This document shows, piece by piece, positions 17,480 to 25,078 of a stretch of 64,000 bases of DNA. How positions within the stretch are numbered: the first letter of the stretch is position 1; the number at the start of each line of letters is the position of its first letter. The stretch spans positions 3,972,001 through 4,036,000 of the forward strand of contig NC_011146.1 of assembly GCF_000020725.1 (NCBI RefSeq), given 5' to 3'. The notes beneath the pieces are model-generated. The model made no database searches. It was not told the origin of the DNA and worked only from the letters and a program-made list of their open reading frames with translations. The position numbers and the translations under genes are program-made. Origin of the DNA: Citrifermentans bemidjiense Bem (lineage in GTDB: Bacteria; Desulfobacterota; Desulfuromonadia; Geobacterales; Geobacteraceae).

Positions 17480-17511
17480 TTCGCTCCCTCCGTCATCTCA
17501 AGGTGTATGGG

Positions 17512-17543
17512 CAAAAAAAAGGAGGCCCTATGAGGGGCCTCAC
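17512..17543 (-). terminator. Terminator after the 60-aa ORF
   Basis: On the minus strand GAGGCCCC-TCATA-GGGCCTC followed by eight T residues. It separates the 60-aa gene from the protease gene. Confidence 0.9.
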
Positions 17544-17566
17544 TTTGCTTGCTGTTCTGAACTTAC

Positions 17567-17749
17567 CTACTTCAGTACAGTGGAACTGGAGTAGGTAGTC
17601 GGCGCTTCATGAAGGATGCTGCATCGCTTATATTGCTTGGCAAACGGCGCTGCACCGGGATAGGTAACGAGGTAATTAGCACCTAGCCCCAGTTGTTCAA
17701 ACCCCCGCTTCACTTCCGCCTCGCTCAATGTGGTCTTTTCGTCTCTCAT
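17567..17749 (-). CDS. Small protein, 60 aa, unknown
   Basis: MRDEKTTLSEAEVKRGFEQL begins the protein, which ends with a serine-rich YSSSTVLK tail. A purine-rich GGGGGGATGG sequence precedes the ATG by about four bases, and a strong terminator follows 24 bases after the stop, which together support a real gene. No family recognised. The first half looks helical and charged; the second half has YPGAAPFAKQYKRC. Located between the protease cargo gene and an A/T-rich control region. Confidence 0.6.
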   Translation of the reverse strand: MRDEKTTLSEAEVKRGFEQLGLGANYLVTYPGAAPFAKQYKRCSILHEAPTTYSSSTVLK

Positions 17750-18081
17750 GGTCCATCCCCCCTTCGAAATAGGCCCGATTCATCATTTACTGCGCGAGTT
17801 AAGTCCTTTGTATAGCGTTAACTGCATTAAAGTCAAGTGTTTTATAGTTAAAACCAACGTTCTACAATAACATTTTTTAATAGCAATAAAGGTGCCATTT
17901 CCAACCAATACAGTAATATTCGGTAACAGTTCACCTTAACTTTAGCTATTATTTCAGCGATATACAGGAGGTGCCGTTGGCACCCCTGCTGTCAGTCCAA
18001 AGCTCTATACTATCGCTGTGCTGACATTAGGCCCAGAAGGCGCGGGGTATCCCTTTTGGACCTGTCGACGTGGATAATTAG
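17750..18081. other. A/T-rich intergenic region
   Basis: 332 bases, clearly lower in GC than the rest of the window, with no credible gene. Probably the promoter region of the 60-aa gene. Near its right end GGTGCC-GTT-GGCACC (17971-17985) forms a short hairpin that may end the HTH-gene transcript. Confidence 0.5.
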
Positions 18082-18348
18082 TCATGGTCCGAATGTCTCT
18101 ACTCCTTGATCGTTCGGAGATACTGCTTCGTTGGGCATTGCATACTCTAATCGGCACTCCGTCGTAGAAGGAAACAGCCGCGCCGCGATGTACGCTTCCA
18201 CTTCTGCCACCCGATACCGCACCAACCGCCCCACCTTGACGAACGCAGGCCCCCTTCCCTGCCACCTCCATTGATGGAGGGTCGACTCCTTCACCCTCAG
18301 CACCTCGGCGGCCTCTCTCGTGGTCAGTAACGTGCTGAGCACTGTCAT
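18082..18348 (-). CDS. Excisionase-like helix-turn-helix protein
   Basis: 88 aa. A MerR-like winged-helix domain: LLTTREAAEVLRVKESTLHQ, then WRWQGRGPAFVKVGR and VRYRVAEVEAYI. This is the helix_turn_helix_17/excisionase layout (DNA recognition helix then wing). A close paralogue lies at the other end of the element (33549-33779), sharing the WQGxGxxFVKxGRxVRYR core and an ending at FxSTTE. Its ATG overlaps the previous stop by four bases (ATGA), so it is coupled to the 114-aa gene. Likely role: directionality of excision or early regulation. Confidence 0.85.
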   Translation of the reverse strand: MTVLSTLLTTREAAEVLRVKESTLHQWRWQGRGPAFVKVGRLVRYRVAEVEAYIAARLFPSTTECRLEYAMPNEAVSPNDQGVETFGP

Positions 18349-18689
18349 GGTTTTTCGAGCCCCATGATGACCCTCAGCGCCTTCCCTGTGGGGCCCGGGA
18401 CTGCAGGTTTGAAGTCAAGCTCGAGTTGGCTGGCGTCGGCGGCCTTCTTGTCCTTCTTTGCCCTCGCTCTCGGACACCTCTCCGGGCACATTTTCTCCAG
18501 CTTCGCGCATACTGGCCCGATACCTGCGGCCCGCGACGCCGCAGACTTCAAAGGCCGTCCGCACCTCCGACACGGACAAGGGCAAAGAGTTGATTTCCCC
18601 ACCGGCACCTTGCGGGGCGGGTACAGTTTGAGGAACGTAAGGATCGTGGCCAGGACTGCGATGAGGGGGTTGGCTCTAGGTGTGCTCAT
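18345..18689 (-). CDS. DUF6011-like cysteine-rich small protein
   Basis: 114 aa from MSTPRANPL. The ATG at 18689 is preceded by AGGAGGTGCC, making it a better start than the longer frame to 18836. The core CPCRRCGRPLKS followed by GIGPVCAKLEKMCPERC has the cysteine spacing of DUF6011-type zinc-ribbon proteins common in phages. The N-terminus has a hydrophobic stretch PLIAVLATILTFLKLY. The C-terminus is basic (RAKKDKKAAD). It is translationally coupled to the downstream excisionase-like gene. Confidence 0.7.
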   Translation of the reverse strand: MSTPRANPLIAVLATILTFLKLYPPRKVPVGKSTLCPCPCRRCGRPLKSAASRAAGIGPVCAKLEKMCPERCPRARAKKDKKAADASQLELDFKPAVPGPTGKALRVIMGLEKP

Positions 18690-19682
18690 GTGGCACCTCC
18701 TATGGTTGGATTTTGTAGGGAATGCCAATGGCGGCAGACAAAATCCGACCAGACAGTGGTGCACCTGAAAAGAACCGATAAAACAACACAGGAAACTCAA
18801 CCAGAAACGAAACCGAAAACGACACCCAAAACGCACACGAATACAGTCCCGCTTTGGCTACCGCTAAATACGTGTTTCACATGCATGGCAAAATTCCACA
18901 CTTATTTTTTACCCCTCCAGATGCCTCATTTCAGCCTGAGGTCGAGGGGTTGCATGACTAAGGGGGGTGCACGAAAAAAGGCCTTCGTTGACTAGCGGAA
19001 CGGGGACACTTGGAAGGGGACAGTGCTGGAATCTGCCTGCGCCGCGGTGCCGCGACAGGCAGTTGGTTTATGGCTGAGGGAGGAGAACCTGAGGCAAGGA
19101 TATCCAGGCATGGACGCAACGGAGAGTAGCTCGGGAAGGTTCTGCAGATCGTCCAGGTTAGGCGGCGACTGTGCCCGGTGTGTGCCTTCCGCCTGGCCCC
19201 GATCTCTTCCGCCTTGGGCCCGTCCTCCTGCTTTTCCCCCTCGGCGCAAGGGGTAGCCGCATCGTTAATGAGATCGTCGCCTGTAGGCAGAATTTCGCAC
19301 TCGGCCGACAGCCCGGAGGAGATGAATAGCAACATGACCGTGATATGGTGCGGCGGTCTCAGATGTCGCGGATCCGGCGGGCGAGCTCGGCGCGCAATTG
19401 CCCCAGGGGGAACATGCGGGTGTCGGGTAGCGATGTGGATTTTCGTAGGGGATGTGTGGCGTGGGCATCGTGCACCTACAGTCGTTTCTATCTCTTGTGC
19501 GGGACAGCAACCACGATGGAGAGCCGATGAGGTGCGAGGCGACAAAGAGAGGAGCCGGCACCCCAGAGCGAGCACCATACCTCTCTTTAGGGGATTCGCT
19601 ACAGTGTCAGGGCAACCTAGGAGAAAATAGACATGGCCAGTTCAATGTTGTACCCTCGGGCAGCTCAGATCAGGAGGCACAT
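18690..19682. other. About 1 kb without a convincing gene
   Basis: Frames of 98-206 codons on both strands have compositions unlike proteins and overlap one another, so I call none. A nested stem-loop at 18911-18950 (ACCCCTC...GAGGGGT around CCTCA...TGAGG) stands out. The region must contain promoters for the minus-strand DUF6011 gene and the plus-strand DUF2513 gene. It may contain remnants of lost genes or a non-coding RNA. Confidence 0.45.
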
Positions 19683-20057
19683 ATGCAGCGAGATATGGAT
19701 CTATGTAGGAAGATACTGCAGGTTATCGAAGGTGGAAATGATCGGCCACACACAATAGGAGTGACCGATCTCGGCGAAGATGAGGCCTTCAATGTCACAC
19801 AGGAGACCCTCAACTACCACGTGAAGCTTCTGATACAAGCGGACCTGGTTAACTCAAGTGGGACCCTCGTGAGAGGGATTCCGGTGGTGCGGGGACTTAC
19901 CTGGAAAGGTCATGATTTTGTGGAAAGCTCTCGAAATCAAGGTCTGTGGGAGAAAGCAAAGCAGACGGTAAAGGAAAAGACGGGGGGGCTGACTCTTGAA
20001 CTGCTCTCAGCTGCCCTTGCCTCGGTAGCAAAGAAAGCACTCGGGATTGACGACTGA
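19683..20057 (+). CDS. DUF2513-family protein
   Basis: 124 aa starting MQRDMDLCRKILQVIE, the standard N-terminus of DUF2513 proteins, which are predicted winged-helix proteins found in prophages. The start is fixed by AGGAGG seven bases upstream; the frame upstream to 19452 is not protein-like. The segments ETLNYHVKLLIQADLV and GLTWKGHDFVESSR complete the family pattern. The C-terminal ~45 residues are helical and Lys/Ala rich. It is one of few plus-strand genes in the element and faces the AlpA gene end to end. Function unknown. Confidence 0.82.
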   Translation: MQRDMDLCRKILQVIEGGNDRPHTIGVTDLGEDEAFNVTQETLNYHVKLLIQADLVNSSGTLVRGIPVVRGLTWKGHDFVESSRNQGLWEKAKQTVKEKTGGLTLELLSAALASVAKKALGIDD

Positions 20058-20118
20058 GCCCTGCAGCAGAGACTATGGTGAGGACAGACAAGCGGTGAGC
20101 ATCTCAACGCTCCCCCTC

Positions 20119-20442
20119 TCACATCCTCTCGATTAACGCCTGGATGTCCTCGGCGCGCCATGCGGTGCACCTGGCACTCAGTTTCACCCCTGCCGGGTAC
20201 TTCCCCGCCTTGATGCCTTCCCACCAAACCGTCTTGCACACCGGGATGATCTTCAGCACCTCCGGCAGCCGGAGATAGCCTGTTTCAGACAAATGGCTCA
20301 TCCGGCCCGCAGAGTTTTTTACCTTCTTTCCGCCAGGCGCCAGGCCGACCAGCTCTTGTTCACGCAGTTTCCGGACCACGGCGTCAGCAATCGCTTCGAT
20401 ATGTTCGGGTGTTAGGGCTACGGTGATCTGGTCGTTCTTCAT
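20119..20442 (-). CDS. AlpA-family transcriptional regulator
   Basis: 107 aa. The C-terminal half has GYLRLPEVLKIIPVCKTVWW, then GIKAGKYPAGVKLSARCTAW and RAEDIQALIERM. This is the AlpA (phage regulatory) DNA-binding domain. The N-terminal half, LTPEHIEAIADAVVRKLREQ, is a short helical region. ATG 20442 overlaps the preceding stop by four bases (ATGA), and AGGGGAAG lies just upstream. AlpA proteins activate excision or regulate integrase in satellites and islands. It is the last gene of the leftward early operon starting at 22318. Confidence 0.88.
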   Translation of the reverse strand: MKNDQITVALTPEHIEAIADAVVRKLREQELVGLAPGGKKVKNSAGRMSHLSETGYLRLPEVLKIIPVCKTVWWEGIKAGKYPAGVKLSARCTAWRAEDIQALIERM

Positions 20443-21116
20443 AACTTCCCCTCCACATGGGCCTTTGCGGCCTCTTCTCGCTCCCATTCCGCCCGGTCTC
20501 GGTAGCCACAGCGGTCGAAGTACTGCTCTGCGAAGAGTCGCTCATCACTGCCGTTCGTGATGTAGGGCCTCTCCACCAGGTGGCAGAGGTCGGCGATGAA
20601 TCCTTGAAGGACCGCCTCCGGGGTCGTGTTTACTTCCTCGCAAAGCTTCAGGAGCTCGTCCGGGAGAGCGAGGGTTAAGTTGCGCAGCGCTTCCCACCGG
20701 GACTTCCGGGTCGAGAGCCGGTGTATGTCGGTCTCGTCGTACAACCTCACGCTGTCCCGCTCCAGGAAGCGGAGCCCGGCCAGGTCCTCAGGGGTGATAG
20801 GCGGTTCATCGTAGTGATGCTGAATCTGCTTGGCCGTCAGCAGCTCTGCCTGGATCTCGCCGCCATACCCCCACAGAGTGACCTCTCCGCCGATGGCCTC
20901 GATGTAGTCGAGCTCGTCCTGGTCCTCTGCCCTGAAGACGGCCACCACGTTCGGGCTTTCCGCCCTAGCCTTTGCCGTTGCAGCCTGGTTGACCTCCACG
21001 CCGGCGGCTGCGAGTTGGCCAACGATCCGGTCAAATAGGCCCGGGGCGGTGGGGTTGCCCCCCTGGATCGCCTGGGAGCAAATCTCTTCCACTGTCTGGT
21101 GAATGTTGTCTGTCAT
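20439..21116 (-). CDS. Hypothetical phage-type protein, 225 aa
   Basis: Starts MTDNIHQTVEEICSQAIQGG; the ATG at 21116 has GGGAGGG upstream. The N-terminal part (to ~110) is acidic and mixed alpha/beta. The C-terminal part includes LALPDELLKLCEEVNTTPEA and LQGFIADLCHLVERPYITNG, with an arrangement seen in several phage early proteins, but I cannot name a family. It lies in the leftward early operon, directly coupled to alpA. Function unknown. Confidence 0.7.
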   Translation of the reverse strand: MTDNIHQTVEEICSQAIQGGNPTAPGLFDRIVGQLAAAGVEVNQAATAKARAESPNVVAVFRAEDQDELDYIEAIGGEVTLWGYGGEIQAELLTAKQIQHHYDEPPITPEDLAGLRFLERDSVRLYDETDIHRLSTRKSRWEALRNLTLALPDELLKLCEEVNTTPEAVLQGFIADLCHLVERPYITNGSDERLFAEQYFDRCGYRDRAEWEREEAAKAHVEGKL

Positions 21117-21157
21117 TGACCTGCCCTCCCTTACGGGTCTTCCCAATCTGCGATTGA

Positions 21158-21188
21158 ACCGGGGAGAGACTACATTCCTCTCCCCGGT
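21158..21188 (-). promoter_or_regulatory. Intercistronic stem-loop
   Basis: ACCGGGGAGAG and CTCTCCCCGGT form an 11-bp stem between two genes of the early operon. There is no T run, so it is more likely an mRNA-processing or attenuation structure than a terminator. Confidence 0.5.
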
Positions 21189-21223
21189 GGTCCTGTTGGT
21201 GCCAGCATTGGCCTGTTTGCCAT

Positions 21224-21766
21224 TTATTCCAACTCAGGGTAAGCGGGGTTCATAGCATTCGGGAAAATCCTCATGTATATCTCCTGGAGGCAGTCAGACA
21301 ACACCTTCCCGTCATTTTCGGAATATCCAGCGTCGAACGTCTCCTTGATGATCCGGCCGATTTTCTCGACTGTGATTTTTTCCGCAGCGACATCCGAATC
21401 ATTTTTCATTGCGATGGTGTTGCCCCGGTTATTCACTAGATCTCCTGCAGTCCCCAACGAGCCCACTGTTTCAGCCTTTTCGTCCCAATTAAAGGTAATG
21501 TTTATGCCTGTATGTTCAGCCCATAGGGCCCACTCTTCGGCCTCACAGCCGGCACCCAGCGCTACCTCACCCAAGCAGTGGCAGGTTGAATCTATCGCGC
21601 TAAGCTCCCGGTCAAGCAGCTCCAGCACCTGGTTCTTGCATGAACCGGGCAAGTTGTTAGTGAGGGCTTGGACACGCCAGCCGATACCTTTGATTGCGTC
21701 TGCCAGGTGGGTGAGGCTTGAATTCTGCCGCTCGAAGACATAGGAATTGATGGTTACGCTAAGCAT
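21224..21766 (-). CDS. Hypothetical protein, 180 aa
   Basis: MLSVTINSYVFERQNSSLTH starts the protein. It is acidic, with a cysteine cluster CHCLGEVALGAGC and a C-terminal helical region EKITVEKIGRIIKETFDAGY. No family recognised. Its start overlaps the upstream 71-aa gene by eight bases, so they are coupled. Codon usage looks less GC-rich than the chromosomal genes. It is part of the leftward early operon under the three-operator switch. Confidence 0.65.
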   Translation of the reverse strand: MLSVTINSYVFERQNSSLTHLADAIKGIGWRVQALTNNLPGSCKNQVLELLDRELSAIDSTCHCLGEVALGAGCEAEEWALWAEHTGINITFNWDEKAETVGSLGTAGDLVNNRGNTIAMKNDSDVAAEKITVEKIGRIIKETFDAGYSENDGKVLSDCLQEIYMRIFPNAMNPAYPELE

Positions 21767-21974
21767 GGGTCACCCCCTGCTCTGCCTGGAGTTTGGCGCG
21801 GAGCTCGTCCCTGAACTCAAAGCATTCGCGTTTCAAGTCAGGCCGCTGCTCAAAGGCACCGGAAAGCCCTTCATGCTCAATGATTTTGTTTGCGAACCAA
21901 AGCCGCCCAACCGTGTCCATCTGCTCTACGAGTGCGAAGAGCTTTTTAGTTTTTCCACCCATGACTCTAGCCAT
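21759..21974 (-). CDS. Hypothetical small protein, 71 aa
   Basis: Begins MARVMGGKTKKLFALVEQMD and is mostly helical and charged (RPDLKRECFEFRDELRAKLQ). No named family. It is preceded by a purine-rich region and overlaps the next gene by eight bases. Its position, second in the leftward early operon, and the coupling argue for a real gene. Confidence 0.6.
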   Translation of the reverse strand: MARVMGGKTKKLFALVEQMDTVGRLWFANKIIEHEGLSGAFEQRPDLKRECFEFRDELRAKLQAEQGVTHA

Positions 21975-22072
21975 TTGCGTTGTCTCCCTTGTCTCATGGC
22001 CGCCTCGGTGTTAGAATTCCGAGTCGGGTTGCGGTGGTCCATGTCCGTGGTCCCTCATCCCTAAGTTGTACG

Positions 22073-22107
22073 GCCCCTCTGCAGTTCGAGCTGCAGGGGG
22101 GCTTTTT
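22073..22107. terminator. Hairpin after the first early gene
   Basis: GCCCCTCTGCAG-TTCGAG-CTGCAGGGGGGC with TTTTT on the plus-strand side. On the minus strand it follows the 69-aa gene at once but lacks a T run, so it would only partly stop the leftward transcript. It would stop rightward antisense transcription. Confidence 0.6.
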
Positions 22108-22108
22108 G

Positions 22109-22318
22109 CTACTGTTGGGCTGACTTTCCTCCACCTTTCTCTACCCACTCAATAAAGGCCGTTTCAGACAGAACAACCTTTTTCCCTAGTTTCAGCACTG
22201 CCGGCGCAAAACCGTTAGATTCCCGATGGAATATGAGGGACCGCAAAGCTCCCTCTGTGAATGCCGGGTACTTCTCCGCTAGCTGCTTGACTGTCAGAAA
22301 GCTTTTTGATCTTTCCAT
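22109..22318 (-). CDS. Excisionase/Cro-like DNA-binding protein, 69 aa
   Basis: MERSKSFLTVKQLAEKYPAF begins a MerR-type winged helix: recognition region FTEGALRSLIFHRES, then LKLGKKVVLSETAFIEWVEK. This resembles small phage excisionase/regulator proteins that fold as HTH_17. It is the first gene leftward of the operator cluster and is transcribed divergently from the repressor-like gene. It could be the Cro-like antagonist or a directionality factor. GGGGGAAC lies just before the ATG. Confidence 0.75.
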   Translation of the reverse strand: MERSKSFLTVKQLAEKYPAFTEGALRSLIFHRESNGFAPAVLKLGKKVVLSETAFIEWVEKGGGKSAQQ

Positions 22319-22338
22319 GTGTTCCCCCTTGGTCAGTG

Positions 22339-22414
22339 TTGACTTACCACTTATGGTAAGATACTAGTTACCACTGGTGGCAACTGTCAAGCACTAATTA
22401 CCACAAGTGGCAAC
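22339..22414. promoter_or_regulatory. Divergent control region with three repressor operators
   Basis: Three 18-bp dyads sharing TTACCAC-nn-(T/G)TGG(T/C)AA: CTTACCACTTATGGTAAG (22343-22360), GTTACCACTGGTGGCAAC (22367-22384) and ATTACCACAAGTGGCAAC (22397-22414). Centres are 24 and 30 bases apart. A strong leftward promoter (TTGACA, 18-base spacer, TAGTAT) overlaps the first two. TTGACT at 22339-22344 may be the -35 of the rightward repressor promoter. This is a lysogeny-type switch. Confidence 0.82.
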
Positions 22415-22425
22415 AAAGGGTGAAA

Positions 22426-22806
22426 ATGGTCAGGGAGCGTGGTGGCGGCGTGACGCCGGAGAGGGTAGTTGAGTTGCTGAAAAAAGAGGTGTCGGAAACG
22501 AGTATGCTCGCGGTGTCGCGGTCCACAGGGTTAGGTCTAGCAGCTATCGGGAGGTATTTGAAGGGGATCGGCGAACCGACTACGGCGACCCTGCAGAAGC
22601 TTGCTGCGCACTTCGGGACCACCGTTCCCTATCTCCGCGGGGAAGCTTGGGCGATGAGAAACGGCGGGATCGACTATAACCAGGCCGGGCCGGTTGCGGT
22701 CTGCGGAGAATGCGGCTCAGAATTGCGGGTTGAAGTCCAGGGTGCCGGACCGCTGCGGGTCTGGTCTTGCGAACGATGTCAGCGTGGCACAACTTCCGAG
22801 GTTTAA
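22426..22806 (+). CDS. XRE-type repressor with a C-terminal zinc ribbon
   Basis: 126 aa from ATG 22426, preceded by AAAGGGTG; a GTG six bases earlier is an alternative. Residues ~8-75 form a lambda-repressor-like helix-turn-helix: RVVELLKKEV, then SMLAVSRSTGLGLAAIGRYL and LQKLAAHFGTTVPYL. After a linker, CGECG...CERCQ (about residues 93-121) makes a two-CXXC zinc ribbon, unusual for a repressor and in place of the usual peptidase or dimerisation domain. It faces the early operon across three operators, so it is very likely their repressor. Confidence 0.85.
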   Translation: MVRERGGGVTPERVVELLKKEVSETSMLAVSRSTGLGLAAIGRYLKGIGEPTTATLQKLAAHFGTTVPYLRGEAWAMRNGGIDYNQAGPVAVCGECGSELRVEVQGAGPLRVWSCERCQRGTTSEV

Positions 22807-22973
22807 CCTTTGGTGACAGGCGGTCGCGCAATCACCTGTCAAATGCCGCGTCCTCCCCGCCCAAGCCATAATTAGAATATTGCATTGTGCATTGTTGTGA
22901 TATGGTGCCCGGCATGTCTGGCAAGAAGAGCTTGGGCTGATTACAGGGAGCTGGCTTGGGGGAGGGGAGATCT

Positions 22974-23348
22974 GTGAAGACGGCGCTATTGTTGGTGGCT
23001 TCACTTGCGTTTGTCCATCCGGCACTTGCCGAATCATTGAAGGCCGCAGACTCGATAGTTGTGAGCCAAGACCCTTACAGGTCGGTTGAAATCTACGCAT
23101 ACGACAAAAATGGAGATCCTGCTTTAGCAAGCTTGCTCCATATGGTATTCATTCGCCCTTTGAAAACGCCACCCGAGTTCAATGCATACCGGTACTTCAT
23201 GGGGATCGATTGCAAACGGCAGATATTCAAGGTTAAGAGGATGTCTGTCAACGGCGGTCCGATGGTTGAACTCAACAACGATTGGCAGACCGTATCGGTT
23301 GGCGGGGTAACTGAGCCGGATACATGGTTTAAACACGTGTGCCCATAA
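22974..23348 (+). CDS. Secreted small protein, surface-adhesin-E-like
   Basis: 124 aa from GTG 22974, with GGAGGGGAG seven bases upstream. A clear signal peptide (KTALLLVASLAFVHPALA) is followed by a ~100-residue domain ending with YRYFMGIDCKRQIFKVKRMS, VELNNDWQTVSVGG and a final KHVC. Two cysteines probably form a disulfide. The layout resembles the surface-adhesin E domain family. Being next to the repressor gene, on the same strand, it may be expressed in the integrated state as a lysogenic-conversion gene; that is inference. Confidence 0.72.
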   Translation: MKTALLLVASLAFVHPALAESLKAADSIVVSQDPYRSVEIYAYDKNGDPALASLLHMVFIRPLKTPPEFNAYRYFMGIDCKRQIFKVKRMSVNGGPMVELNNDWQTVSVGGVTEPDTWFKHVCP

Positions 23349-23381
23349 TCACATGGGGCATCTAAGAAGCGCCTCCTCTTA

Positions 23382-24041
23382 TCACCTCGCCAGCACATTT
23401 TTGACTGCGGTCGCTGTCCATTTGCCACCCCTCGCCGTCTTCACTCCCGCCGCTTCCATCTGCCCGGCGATTTCCCGCAGCGTGGCGCCCTGGGCCCGTA
23501 ATGCCGAGATCATCGGTTTAACCCTGGATGCGAAGTCATCAGCCATGAGCTTGACCGACTCGGAGCCTTTCGCCCTGGCAGCATCCATGTCTGCATGGTG
23601 CAGGTTATCGGTACCGAGCTTGACGCCCCTCGCCTTCGCCGCGGCAAGGCCGGCTTTCGTCCTGGCAGAGATCATCTCTCTTTCACGCTGAGCCAGCGCG
23701 CCGTAAATGTGGATCGTGAAGGAGTCGCACCCGGGGAGGTCGCAGACGGCAAAGTCGATCTTCGTTTTCTGCAGCTGGGTGATGAAGTGGAGATCTCGGC
23801 TTAACCGGTCCAGTTTGCCCACCAGGACCCGGCCGCCGACGAGCTGAGCCTTCCGGATCGCCTTCGCCAGTTCGGGGCGGTCATCAACCTTCCCGCTCTC
23901 CACTTCCACAAAGGATTCAACCAGCTCGCCACCATTGGCAGCGATGAAGTCAGAGATCATCTTTTGCTGAGCCTCAAGACCCAAACCAGACTTGCCTTGT
24001 TTTTTGCTGCTCACCCTGGCGTAAGAGATCCACTTTTGCAT
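23382..24041 (-). CDS. Serine recombinase (resolvase/invertase family)
   Basis: 219 aa from MQKWISYARVSSKKQGKSG. The catalytic serine is in YARVSS (Ser11/12). ESGKVDDRPELAKAI, GGRVLVGKLDRLSRDLHF and ALAQREREMISARTKAGL are the classical N-terminal catalytic motifs. The C-terminus (ALRAQGATLREIAGQMEAAG to AVKNVLAR) is a helix-turn-helix. The start at 24041 is chosen over 24095 because the family N-terminus begins there. In an element that already has a tyrosine integrase, it may resolve multimers or invert a segment; no target site was found. Confidence 0.93.
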   Translation of the reverse strand: MQKWISYARVSSKKQGKSGLGLEAQQKMISDFIAANGGELVESFVEVESGKVDDRPELAKAIRKAQLVGGRVLVGKLDRLSRDLHFITQLQKTKIDFAVCDLPGCDSFTIHIYGALAQREREMISARTKAGLAAAKARGVKLGTDNLHHADMDAARAKGSESVKLMADDFASRVKPMISALRAQGATLREIAGQMEAAGVKTARGGKWTATAVKNVLAR

Positions 24042-24270
24042 AGCTGCCCCCTCTGTATAAATCCTTATTGAACGTTTAAAGGTAATATACAGCAACCAGA
24101 GGGAGAGTCAACAAGGAAAAGATCAGGTGAGACAAAAAAGCTGAAAGCTCGAAATTCCCGCTACAGGAGGCGATAAGCTTTCAAGAACAGCCAAGGGCCT
24201 TCATGGGAGGGGAATTGTGCGACGTTTAGCGACCTGCTCAACCTCGGAGGGACAAGCAGGCCGCCTATGA

Positions 24271-24426
24271 TCAATCCTTGGCAGGTTCCTGAGGGTTGAG
24301 CTTACCAGCTTCAAAAAGCAGCTGGTGGTATGCCCTCCATGTTTCGTGGTCGGCGTCGTCGGCCGGCCTCATGTCAAGAAGTTCCTGGTCCGTGTATTCC
24401 TTCGTCGGGTGTTGTTCGCCGTTCAT
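24271..24426 (-). CDS. Small acidic protein, 51 aa
   Basis: MNGEQHPTKEYTDQELLDMR begins a short acidic protein ending GKLNPQEPAKD. GAAGGGAGA precedes the ATG by seven bases; a longer in-frame version to 24591 looks non-coding. No family recognised. It is the last gene before the serine recombinase and lies downstream of the GNAT gene, so it may be the end of the radical-SAM cassette. Confidence 0.55.
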   Translation of the reverse strand: MNGEQHPTKEYTDQELLDMRPADDADHETWRAYHQLLFEAGKLNPQEPAKD

Positions 24427-24643
24427 CGTGTCTCCCTTCTTTCCTTCCACTCCATCAGCGCCACCCGCACCAACTCCTTCAACGGCGCCCGCTCGGCTGA
24501 TACCGGGGTCGCGGAACTCTGCATCTTCCGCCCTGGTGGAATCTCCCGGACAGCACGCAATCCTTCTTTGGCCTGTCGAATCTAAAATCATCGTAAAGCA
24601 CCCCGCCCCCTGGCCGTTTCAATGCGTGCCTGCATATTGTGGC

Positions 24644-25078
24644 TCACAACGCCATTTCATAGTGCATTTCGATCAAAGAGAATCCTTCCTTATCGTAGAA
24701 GGCCTTCAGCTTGTCAGGCATCGAGCACGGCAGGTAGATCATCGCCAAGCGCTCACACCCATTCTCCTTCGCCCACTTCTTGAACTTGAGATACAGCTTG
24801 ACCCCGTCGCCCCTGGTCTCCTTCGCTGTGTACCAGAACATTTCAACGGCAGTCATCCGACCGCTGAGGGCTTCGGGAAACTTGATGCCGCCGATCCCGC
24901 CCAGCACGACCCCGTCGACCTCAGACAGAAAGATCACGCCGAGGCCGCTTTTCAGCATGTTCTGCCAGAACTGCACGTAATGATCAGGGTTGAACTTCAT
25001 GTCTGGGATGATGTCGGTGTATTCGGCCGCGCACGGGATGATTTTGGGGACATCTTTAACGGTTGCTTGGTAGATCAT
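24644..25078 (-). CDS. GNAT-family N-acetyltransferase
   Basis: 144 aa. Acetyl-CoA-dependent acyl transfer is suggested by GVIFLSEVDGVVLGGIGG (beta strands), then TAKETRGDGVKLYLKFKKWA, an R/G-x-x-G pyrophosphate loop in degenerate form (RGDGVK), and FYDKEGFSLIEMHYEMAL at the C-terminus. GNATs of this length occur in tailed phages. Its ATG overlaps the radical-SAM stop by four bases (ATGA), so it is translated with it. The substrate is unknown; the coupling suggests it acts on the product or protein handled by the radical-SAM enzymes. Confidence 0.85.
   Translation of the reverse strand: MIYQATVKDVPKIIPCAAEYTDIIPDMKFNPDHYVQFWQNMLKSGLGVIFLSEVDGVVLGGIGGIKFPEALSGRMTAVEMFWYTAKETRGDGVKLYLKFKKWAKENGCERLAMIYLPCSMPDKLKAFYDKEGFSLIEMHYEMAL

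Noticed and set aside
19178-19630. 150-aa plus-strand ORF and overlapping 206-aa minus-strand ORF
   Set aside because: Composition is not protein-like, the two overlap each other, and neither has a convincing start; left as unassigned.
21747-22064. 105-aa plus-strand ORF ahead of a terminator-like hairpin
   Set aside because: Antisense to two coupled early genes and without a good start; the hairpin alone does not make it a gene.
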